Source: Flexivirga caeni
GTDB taxonomy: Bacteria > Actinomycetota > Actinomycetes > Actinomycetales > Dermatophilaceae
DNA: 64,000 nt
Reading direction: 5' to 3'
Assembly: GCF_003724155.1 (NCBI RefSeq)
Contig: NZ_RJJQ01000001.1
Span: 1-64,000, forward strand
Both the position numbers and the translations under genes were made by a program. Position 1 is the first letter of the stretch. Every line of letters begins with the position of its first letter. This document shows, one piece after another, positions 7,586-14,907 of this stretch. Below the pieces are notes generated by a model. That model saw nothing but the letters and a program-made list of their open reading frames with translations. It was not told the origin of the DNA and did not search any database.

Positions 7586-7751
7586 GAGGCCACCGTACGG
7601 GTCGACGCGGTGTCGTCCGGGAAACTTCGTTGCGTCATACCACCGCAGTCTGCTGCACTGGGCGCGTACCGCCAGAGATCGAGGAGTTCACCCATGTGCC
7701 GTCCGTCCCGCACCGCACCGATCCACTTCACTGCGGCCAAGGACAGGACCC

Positions 7752-9485
7752 TTGCACACACTCAACCTCGGCATCCTGGCGCACGTCGACGCGGGTAAGA
7801 CCACCCTCACCGAGCGGCTGCTCTTCGACACCGGAACCATCGACCGATTGGGCCGTGTCGACGACGGAACGTCGGCGACCGACACGATGTCGCTCGAACG
7901 GCTTCGCGGTATCACCATCCGCACCTCGGTCGCGAGCTTCACAGCAGGCGACCTGCGCGTGAACCTGGTAGACACTCCGGGGCACCCGGACTTCATCGCC
8001 GAGGTCGAGCGGGCGCTGGCCGTGCTCGACGGTGCGATCCTGGTGCTGTCGGCCGTCGAGGGCGTGCAGGCACAGTCCCGGTTGCTCATGCGCGCTCTGC
8101 ACCGGCTGCGATTGCCGACCATCTTGTTCATCAACAAGATCGACCGGACAGGCGCCGATCCGGATCGTGTCCGGCAGCAGATCGCACACCATCTGCGGCC
8201 TGAGCCGGGCACTGCGGTGCTCTGCGGCTCGGCACGCCGCGGCGACAGCATCGACGACCTACTGACGGCCATCGCTCGTATGGCGCCTGCACCCGGCGAC
8301 GCGCACGCGGCCCTCTCGGCGACGATCTTCTCGATCGACGCCGGCGGCGGCGCCTGGGTGCGTGTGCACAACGGCGTCATACGCACCCGGGACCGGCTCG
8401 GGCCACGCTCCCGGATCACGGCGATCCGCACTCCGGGACACCTCCGCACGACGTTTCTCTCAGCCGGTGACATCGGCGTGATCACCGGCCTGGACCATCC
8501 GCGGGTCGGCGACCGGATCGGTGCCGACGGCGCGCGCCCAGTAGCTCCATTGCGACCGACGACGCTGGAAACGGTTGTCGATGCAGCTGATCCGCGCGAT
8601 CGTGGCAAGCTCATCGGCGCGCTGAGTACCCTGTCCGACCAGGATCCCCTCATCAACCTCCGCCTGGACGATGCGCGTGGAGAACTGCGGCTGTCTCTCC
8701 ACGGCGAGGTCCAGCGGGAAGTGATCGCTGCCCGGCTCGCCGAGGAATTCGGAGTCGTCGCGACCTTCCAGCCGCTGTCCGTGGTGTGCGTCGAACGGGT
8801 CACCGGCAGCGGATTGGCGCACGAGACCATCGCCATACCGCCGAACCCCTACCTCGCGACGGTCGGCCTGCGCATCGATCCGGCACCAGTGGGCTCCGGG
8901 GTCGATTTCGCCCTCGATGTCGAAGCGGGTTCCATGCCACCCGCGTTCTTCGCGTCCGTCCAGGCAGCGGTGGAGGAGACGCTTCACCAGGGGCTCTACG
9001 GCTGGCAGGTCACGGATTGCGTTGTGACCATGACACATTCGGGATACTGGTCCCGCCAGTCCCACTCGCACGCGACCTTCGACAAGTCGATGTCCAGCAC
9101 CGCGGGCGATTTCCGCCTGCTCACACCCGCGGTGCTGATGCGCGCACTGCGAGCGGCCGGCACGGTGGTGTGTGAGCCGGTCGACTCGTTCCGACTCGAC
9201 CTGTTGCCCGAGCAGATCCCGGCACTGCTCGGCAAGCTCGCGCGGGAGGAAGCCGAGATCACCGGCACCGACGTGGGAGAAGGATCGGCACGCATCGAGG
9301 GCGTCATACCGACCCGGCTCACCGACTCGATGCAGCGCCGGCTGCCCGATCTCACGAGCGGCGAGGGCGTCTGGGAGAGCCGGCTGGATCACTACCGCGC
9401 GGTCCGGGGCCGGGCTCCGCGCCTTCCGCGGGTCGGCGTCGACCCAGGAGACTGGGCGGCATACGTCAAGGCCCACCCACGCTGA
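7752..9485 (+). CDS. TetM/Otr(A)-type ribosomal-protection GTPase
   Basis: The protein has 577 residues starting at the TTG 7752, with AAGGACAGGA just upstream; the frame is open further 5' but without a ribosome site. It is an EF-G-like translation GTPase: P-loop AHVDAGKTTLTE at about 7-18, RGITI switch I, DTPGHPDF at 74, and NKID at 127. Domain IV/V signatures follow (TMTHSGYW, with VCEPVDSF near the C-terminus). The family removes tetracycline from the ribosome. It is shorter than typical TetM (about 640 residues), and actinobacterial chromosomes often carry such proteins without proven resistance, so resistance is not claimed. Confidence 0.8.
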   Translation: MHTLNLGILAHVDAGKTTLTERLLFDTGTIDRLGRVDDGTSATDTMSLERLRGITIRTSVASFTAGDLRVNLVDTPGHPDFIAEVERALAVLDGAILVLSAVEGVQAQSRLLMRALHRLRLPTILFINKIDRTGADPDRVRQQIAHHLRPEPGTAVLCGSARRGDSIDDLLTAIARMAPAPGDAHAALSATIFSIDAGGGAWVRVHNGVIRTRDRLGPRSRITAIRTPGHLRTTFLSAGDIGVITGLDHPRVGDRIGADGARPVAPLRPTTLETVVDAADPRDRGKLIGALSTLSDQDPLINLRLDDARGELRLSLHGEVQREVIAARLAEEFGVVATFQPLSVVCVERVTGSGLAHETIAIPPNPYLATVGLRIDPAPVGSGVDFALDVEAGSMPPAFFASVQAAVEETLHQGLYGWQVTDCVVTMTHSGYWSRQSHSHATFDKSMSSTAGDFRLLTPAVLMRALRAAGTVVCEPVDSFRLDLLPEQIPALLGKLAREEAEITGTDVGEGSARIEGVIPTRLTDSMQRRLPDLTSGEGVWESRLDHYRAVRGRAPRLPRVGVDPGDWAAYVKAHPR

Positions 9486-9516
9486 GCCCCGGTTCGACGT
9501 GAGCGCCCACTCCAAG

Positions 9517-9535
9517 TAAGGTCAGGCTAACCAAA
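9517..9535 (+). promoter_or_regulatory. IdeR/DtxR iron box
   Basis: TAAGGTCAGGCTAACCAAA matches the 19-base consensus TTAGGTTAGGCTAACCTAA at 16 positions. It lies 27 bases before the ATG of the siderophore-binding lipoprotein, which suggests repression when iron is sufficient. Confidence 0.8.
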
Positions 9536-9561
9536 CTTCTCGACCTTCCTGGAGTCCCCCG

Positions 9562-10620
9562 ATGACCTTGTCCCGGCGCGCCGCGCTGTCCGCTTTCTCC
9601 ACTGCCGCAGCCGTTTCGGTGCTCGCCGCCTGTTCGAGCGGCGGCGGTGACGCAGGCCGGGCGTCCGCTGCCCCGAGCCGATCCGCGTCATCCGGCGGCA
9701 CCTTTCCTGCGACCGTGGCGCACAAGTACGGCACGACGACAGTGCAGCAGAAGCCCACCCGCATCGTCACCGTCGGCCTCATCGAGCAGGACATGGTGCT
9801 CGCGCTCGGCACCGTGCCGGTGGCGGTGACCAAGTGGATCGGGGCAGCCCCCGGGGAGATCTATCCGTGGGCCAAGCCGTCGCTGCACGGAGCCGCACTG
9901 CCGAAGGTGCTCAACGGCGACAAGGGCCCCCAGATCGAGCAGATCGCCGCCCTCAAACCGGACCTGATCGTCGCGATCTGGTCCGATCTCAAGCAGAGCG
10001 ACTACCAGAAACTGTCCCGTCTCGCGCCGACCATCGCCCCGCCGAAGGGATACGTCGATTACGGCGCACCGTGGGACGTCATCACCCAGATGGTCGCCGA
10101 CGGGATGGGGCTGCCCGCCAAGGGCGCCACGATCGTCCGGAGCGTCAAGGCGAAGTTCACCGACGCCCGCGCGAAACACCCCGAGTTCCAAGGCAAGACC
10201 GCGATGGTGCTCGGCATCTACGACGGCCTCTACCCGTACGCCGAGAGCGATCCGCGCAACCGCGTGCAGCAGGAGCTGGGCTTCGTATTCCCCTCGCAGT
10301 TCAAGAGTCTCGGCGCGAAGTCGGTCAGCGCGGAGCGCACCAAGGAGTTCGACTTCGACGTCGTGGCGTGGGTCGACTCCGAGGCGCACGTGCTTGAGAC
10401 GACCGGCGGCCTGCTCAAGCAGACCCGCGCCTACAAGGAGGGGCGCGAGATTTTCGTGCCGAACACCATCCCCGGCACCACGAAGCCGAGCACCTACTCC
10501 GCCGCGTTCAGCATGGTCACACCGCTCAGCCTGCCGTGGATGCTCGAACGTTACGTGCCCCAACTGGCTGCCGCGGTGGACGGAAAGGTCTCGACCAAGG
10601 TGCCGGTCGTGTCCGTCTGA
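9562..10620 (+). CDS. Iron-siderophore ABC transporter substrate-binding lipoprotein
   Basis: The protein has 352 residues. The signal sequence has an RR pair (LSRRAALSAFSTAAAVSVLAAC would be too long to be certain of Tat export) and ends in lipobox LAAC at about 21-24. The mature part has the class III binding-protein layout: TRIVTVGLIEQDMVLALG, then QIEQIAALKPDLIVAIWSD, a long connecting helix, and a C-terminal lobe with FDFDVVAWVD. It fits FepB/DesE-like ferric-siderophore receptors, and the iron box upstream supports this. No permease or ATPase gene adjoins it; the next gene is a lipid enzyme, so it must use a transporter encoded elsewhere. Confidence 0.85.
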   Translation: MTLSRRAALSAFSTAAAVSVLAACSSGGGDAGRASAAPSRSASSGGTFPATVAHKYGTTTVQQKPTRIVTVGLIEQDMVLALGTVPVAVTKWIGAAPGEIYPWAKPSLHGAALPKVLNGDKGPQIEQIAALKPDLIVAIWSDLKQSDYQKLSRLAPTIAPPKGYVDYGAPWDVITQMVADGMGLPAKGATIVRSVKAKFTDARAKHPEFQGKTAMVLGIYDGLYPYAESDPRNRVQQELGFVFPSQFKSLGAKSVSAERTKEFDFDVVAWVDSEAHVLETTGGLLKQTRAYKEGREIFVPNTIPGTTKPSTYSAAFSMVTPLSLPWMLERYVPQLAAAVDGKVSTKVPVVSV

Positions 10621-10714
10621 CTGCCGCGCCGGAGGGATGACCCACGCGGGTGGCCGGTCCGGCCGCGGATGCGACAGGATGGCCGGGTACGGCCTGCTAC
10701 CGAGGGAGGGTCCC

Positions 10715-12187
10715 GTGCCCGGCTGGATGAAGCGCATCGTGCGTGACGTGGACGACATCGACACCACGATCTTCGAGGGTCTGGCCACGATGCGCAGCCC
10801 GTTGCTCGACAAGGCGATGCCCCGGCTGACCGACGCGGCGGACCACTCGGTGCTGTGGTTCGCGATCGCCGCCGCGCTCGGCGTCAGCCGCAACCGGCGC
10901 GCAAAGCGTGCCGCGCTGCGCGGTGTGACCGCGATCGCCGTGAGCAGCCTGGTCGCCAATCAGCTGGGGAAACGGGTCAATCGGAGACCGCGCCCGTCGA
11001 TCGCCTCGGTGCCGGTTGCCCGCCTGTCCCGACGGTTGCCGACGTCGACCAGCTTCCCGAGCGGCCACGCCGCATCCGCAGCTGCCTTTGCCACTGCGGT
11101 CGGCCTGGAGGCGCCAGTGCTGTCCTTGCCGCTCAAGGCGCTCGCCGGGCTGGTCGGCATCTCCCGGGTCGCGACCGGCGCGCACTATCCTTCCGATGTC
11201 GCCGCCGGCTGGCTGCTCGGCACCGCTGTTGCCGAGGCAGGTGCTCGACTCGTGCCACCCGCCGGACCGCCGCCCGCCATCCGGCGCCTGGACGTCATAC
11301 AGCTGGAGGCGCGGCCGACCGGCGCCGGCGTGGTGCTCGTCGTCAATCCCGCGTCGCACAGCGGGGAGGGTGAGCGCGTGCTCGCCACAGTGCGTGAGCA
11401 GTTGCCCGCCACGCAGATTGTCGAGCTGACGAAAGACTCCGACGTCGAAGCCGTCATGCGCGAATCAGCCTCGCAGGCAAAGGTTCTCGGCGTCGCTGGC
11501 GGAGATGGCACCGTCCGCACCGCCGCGCAGGCAGCCCGCGAGGCGGACGTGCCATTGGCGGTTTTCCCAGCCGGCACGTTCAACCATTTCGCCAAGGATG
11601 CCGGTGCCTTCCCCCTGCGGGCGGCAATCACCGCGGTGCAGCAGGGCACCGCTGCCAAGGTCGACCTGGCCTATCTGAACGACCAGATCTTCCTCAACAC
11701 GGCGAGCCTCGGCGCCTACACCGACTTCGTCGCGATCCGGGAGCGCAACGAGAAGCGCCTCGGCAAACCGGTCGCGGCGCTGTATGCCGGGCTGCGCACA
11801 CTGCTGCGATCGACCACAGTCACGATCCGCGTCGACGACCGGGTCGCCGAGGTCGACCTGCTCTTCCTCGGCAACGGTGAATATCAGCCGCACGGCTTCG
11901 CGCCCAGCTTCCGGGAACAGATGGACGACGGGCTGCTCGACCTGCGGATGCTCGACGCATCCGGTCCCGCTGCGACGGTCGCCATCCTGGGTGCACTGCT
12001 CACCGGACAGCTCGCCCGCAACAAGCACTACCACGAGATCCACGCACCGTCGCTGCGCATCGAGGTCACTGCGGGCGGGCCGGTGCGGGTGGCTCGCGAC
12101 GGCGAACTCGGCGAGGAGACCAGCGTGCTGGACGTGCGGGTGGACCGGCGGGCGCTGACGGTCTACCGCCACGACTGGTGGTCCTGA
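10715..12187 (+). CDS. PAP2 phosphatase / diacylglycerol kinase fusion
   Basis: The 490-residue protein starts at GTG 10715, with GAGGGAGGG 4 bases upstream; the longer open frame lacks this. The N-terminal PAP2 domain has all three motifs: KRVNRRPRP (about 88-96), SFPSGHA (about 113-119) and SRVATGAHYPSD (about 150-161). From about residue 207 a lipid-kinase domain follows, with VVNPASHSGEGE, the nucleotide loop GGDGT (near 263) and FPAGTFNHFAKD. Such fusions probably dephosphorylate and phosphorylate membrane lipids; substrates are unknown. The P450 gene begins at its stop codon. Confidence 0.85.
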   Translation: MPGWMKRIVRDVDDIDTTIFEGLATMRSPLLDKAMPRLTDAADHSVLWFAIAAALGVSRNRRAKRAALRGVTAIAVSSLVANQLGKRVNRRPRPSIASVPVARLSRRLPTSTSFPSGHAASAAAFATAVGLEAPVLSLPLKALAGLVGISRVATGAHYPSDVAAGWLLGTAVAEAGARLVPPAGPPPAIRRLDVIQLEARPTGAGVVLVVNPASHSGEGERVLATVREQLPATQIVELTKDSDVEAVMRESASQAKVLGVAGGDGTVRTAAQAAREADVPLAVFPAGTFNHFAKDAGAFPLRAAITAVQQGTAAKVDLAYLNDQIFLNTASLGAYTDFVAIRERNEKRLGKPVAALYAGLRTLLRSTTVTIRVDDRVAEVDLLFLGNGEYQPHGFAPSFREQMDDGLLDLRMLDASGPAATVAILGALLTGQLARNKHYHEIHAPSLRIEVTAGGPVRVARDGELGEETSVLDVRVDRRALTVYRHDWWS

Positions 12188-12192
12188 CACTC

Positions 12193-13458
12193 ATGGGGAT
12201 CGCTCAGGACACCCGTGCCGCAGTCAGATTCAGCCAAGAGCTGTACCGGTCGAAGCTCAGCACCGCCTACCACGGGCGCATCCGGCATGACCCGTTCGCC
12301 AGGCTGCGACTGCGCGAGGGACGCGACGACCCCTATTCTGTGTATGCCGAGTTGCGTCCACGCGGCCCGCTGGTGCCGACCCGGCTGGGCGGCTTCGGCA
12401 CGGTCGATCACCCCACTGCCCGCTCGGTGCTGACCAGCCGGGCGTTCGGTGTGCGTCCGCAGGCGGAAGCGCCGTCGCCGACGGCCGACGGCGTCGACCT
12501 GTCGTTCCTGGACCGCAACGAGCCCGATCACAGCCGGTTACGCCGGGTGGCCGCGCCTGCCTTCAGCCCGCGGATGGTGCGCGGATACCGTTCGCGCATC
12601 GAGGAACTCGTCACCGAACTGATCAGCCAGCTGCGCACCGACGGTGCCACCGACTTCGTGTCGACATTCGCCGCGCCGCTGCCGATCGGCGTCATCACCC
12701 AGATGTTCGGCATCGACGAGAGCGCAGGGGTCGACACGACCGGTTTCGCCCGCTACGGCGCGGCGATCGGCGGAGCGCTGGACGGCATACACTCGCTGCG
12801 CCACGCGCGTGAGCTGATGCAGGCCGGGGAGGCGCTGGGGCAGATGTTCGAACAGCTCTTCGCCGTGCGCGCCACTGACCCGCGCGACGACCTGATCAGC
12901 GTGCTGGTCGCCGAACGCGGTGAGAAGGTCCGGCCGGACGAGCTGATGGCGATGTGCTTCCTGTTGCTCGTCGCCGGCTTCGAGACGACGGTCAACCTGC
13001 TCGGCAACGCCCTGCTGGCCCTGCTGCAGCATCCCGACCAGTGGCACCTGCTCGTGGAGCAGCCGCAGCTCGCCGGCGCGGCCATCGAGGAGACGCTGCG
13101 CTGGAACCCGCCGGTGCAGCGCACCGAGCGCGTCTCCTTCGAGGACCAGCAGGTCGCGGGCACGCCCGTGCGGGAGGGGCAGTGGATCGTTCTGCTGCTC
13201 GGCGGCACCGGCCGTGACCCGCAGGTCTACCCGGGCCCCGATCGCTTCGACATCACCCGGTCGCATGCCGCTGAACATCTCGCGTTCTCCAGCGGCATCC
13301 ACTACTGCCTGGGCGCCCCGCTGGCGCGGCTCGAGGCCACGATCGCGTTGGAACAGCTAGCGAATCGCCTGCCGCGCATCCGTCAGGCGGGTCCGGTCAC
13401 CATGCGCCCGACGTCGATCATCCGCGGCCCGTTGCACCTGCCGGTCACCGTGGGCTGA
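12193..13458 (+). CDS. Cytochrome P450
   Basis: The protein has 421 residues from ATG 12193; a GTG at 12178, overlapping the upstream stop, is an alternative start. P450 marks are the I-helix LLVAGFETTVN (oxygen-binding Thr), the K-helix EETLR, and the heme loop FSSGIHYCLGAPLARLE with the axial Cys. It resembles the CYP107/CYP105-like soluble bacterial group. It is tightly coupled to the PAP2-diacylglycerol kinase gene, so a lipid or isoprenoid substrate is possible, but no redox partner gene is nearby. Its end overlaps the convergent ABC gene by 14 bases. Confidence 0.9.
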   Translation: MGIAQDTRAAVRFSQELYRSKLSTAYHGRIRHDPFARLRLREGRDDPYSVYAELRPRGPLVPTRLGGFGTVDHPTARSVLTSRAFGVRPQAEAPSPTADGVDLSFLDRNEPDHSRLRRVAAPAFSPRMVRGYRSRIEELVTELISQLRTDGATDFVSTFAAPLPIGVITQMFGIDESAGVDTTGFARYGAAIGGALDGIHSLRHARELMQAGEALGQMFEQLFAVRATDPRDDLISVLVAERGEKVRPDELMAMCFLLLVAGFETTVNLLGNALLALLQHPDQWHLLVEQPQLAGAAIEETLRWNPPVQRTERVSFEDQQVAGTPVREGQWIVLLLGGTGRDPQVYPGPDRFDITRSHAAEHLAFSSGIHYCLGAPLARLEATIALEQLANRLPRIRQAGPVTMRPTSIIRGPLHLPVTVG

Positions 13459-14053
13459 GCCTGGCCCCCAGGTCGTATGACGCATCGGCGTCCTCCGCGA
13501 GCTGGGCGTCGTTGGTGGTGACGAGCACCGCAGCCCCGGCGTCTGCTACTCGCCGCAGTTCGGCGAGCACGATCGCGCGGTTCTCGGCGTCGAGCGCGGA
13601 GGTCGGCTCGTCCGCGAGCACGATTGCCGGGCTGTCGGCGATGGCCCGGGCGACCGCGACCCGCTGGCGCTGGCCACCAGAGATCTCGTCGATCAGGTGG
13701 TCGGAGATCGAGTCGATCCCCAGGCGCCCCAACGCATTCGAGGCGAGTCCGGCAGCCTCGGCATACGCCATGCCGCGCGCGACGAGCGGCAGCACGATGT
13801 TCTCGGCGGCGGTGAGCGACTCGCACAGCTCGTAGCCTTGCGTCACCACTGCGCACCGGCCGGGCGGGTCGAGCGTGACCGTGCCCGCGACGGGTCGCAG
13901 CTCCCCGCGGCATACGTCGATCAGCGCGGACTTGCCGCTACCCGCGTGCCCGGTGACGATGGCAAGTTGCCCGTCCCGCACCTCAAGCGTCAGGGCGTTG
14001 AAAATCACTGCACCGTCATGGGATTCGGCCGTGACGTCGTCCACCCGGATCAT
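13445..14053 (-). CDS. ABC transporter ATPase (LolD/MacB type), canonical
   Basis: The protein has 202 residues. It has Walker A GHAGSGKS (about 36-43), signature ISGGQRQRVAVARAI (about 134-148) and Walker B IVLADEPTSALD. It belongs to the short ATPases that work with FtsX-like permeases. It is the last of three genes coupled by ATGA overlaps (14050-14053 and 14904-14907). Its complete signature motif contrasts with that of its partner ATPase. Confidence 0.85.
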   Translation of the reverse strand: MIRVDDVTAESHDGAVIFNALTLEVRDGQLAIVTGHAGSGKSALIDVCRGELRPVAGTVTLDPPGRCAVVTQGYELCESLTAAENIVLPLVARGMAYAEAAGLASNALGRLGIDSISDHLIDEISGGQRQRVAVARAIADSPAIVLADEPTSALDAENRAIVLAELRRVADAGAAVLVTTNDAQLAEDADASYDLGARLSPR

Positions 14054-14907
14054 TGCGGACCCTCACTTGTCGCTCGGCGCACCACGAAGGTGCCTGGTTC
14101 GGCGCCGGGGACCACCACCACCGAAGTGCCGGCGGGGAACTGACGGATGAGGTCGTCGGGCAGCGGAATGCTCCCGTCCTCGCGCACCAGCAGCTCGGTG
14201 GTCCCGCCGCGCGCATCCATCCGGATCCGGCCGTCCCTGATGGTGATGATGCGAGCATCCAGCGCCGTCGCGACGTCCAGGTCGTGCGTGACCGCGATGA
14301 CGGTGGTACCCAGTTCCTCGTTCGCGCGCAGGATCGCGTCGGTGACGGCACGCACTTCGGCGCCGGTGAGGCTGCTGGTCGGCTCGTCGGCGAGCAGCAC
14401 GGCCGGGTTAGTCGCGAGAGTGGCAGCAATCGCGGTCAGCTGGCGACTTGCGGCCGAAACTGCTTGCAGTGGTTGCGGTCTCAGCTTCGGGTCGATGCCG
14501 ACGATGTCGAGGATCGCGTCGGCGTCGATCGAGCGGGCGAGCCTGCTCGGCCAGCCGAGCTCGATGTTCTGGCGCACCGTTAGATAGGGCAACAGGTTGC
14601 GGCTGACGTCCTGCAACAGCACGGCCAGGTCGGTCCCCCGCACACTGTCCAGCCGCCCGACGTCCTTGCCGCTCAACTCATGCCCGGCAATCTGCACCCG
14701 GCCCGCGCTCGGTGTCGTCAGTCCCGCGAGCACGCTCAGCAGGGTCGACTTCCCGGCCCCGGAGGGGCCGACGAGCGCAACGATCTCACCGGACCGCACG
14801 GTGAGGCTGACTCCGGACAGGGCGGCGGTGTCCTGCCCGTCGACGGTGTAGATCTGGACGAGGCCCTCGACACTGACCGTCGCGGCAGTCGCATCGTTGA
14901 CGGTCAC
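14050..14907 (-). CDS. ABC transporter ATPase with degenerate signature motif
   Basis: The protein has 285 residues starting at GTG 14907. Walker A is GPSGAGKS (about 52-59) and Walker B is VLLADEPTSSLT. The usual LSGGQ is replaced by VSAASRQLT. The last 60 residues extend beyond the ATPase domain (ELLVREDGSIPLPDDLIRQF, then VVVVPGAEPGTFVV). That tail is seen in some actinobacterial ATPases paired with FtsX-like permeases. With the canonical partner it would form a heterodimer with one altered composite site. It lies between the other ATPase and the permease, with 4-base overlaps on both sides. Confidence 0.85.
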   Translation of the reverse strand: MTVNDATAATVSVEGLVQIYTVDGQDTAALSGVSLTVRSGEIVALVGPSGAGKSTLLSVLAGLTTPSAGRVQIAGHELSGKDVGRLDSVRGTDLAVLLQDVSRNLLPYLTVRQNIELGWPSRLARSIDADAILDIVGIDPKLRPQPLQAVSAASRQLTAIAATLATNPAVLLADEPTSSLTGAEVRAVTDAILRANEELGTTVIAVTHDLDVATALDARIITIRDGRIRMDARGGTTELLVREDGSIPLPDDLIRQFPAGTSVVVVPGAEPGTFVVRRATSEGPQ

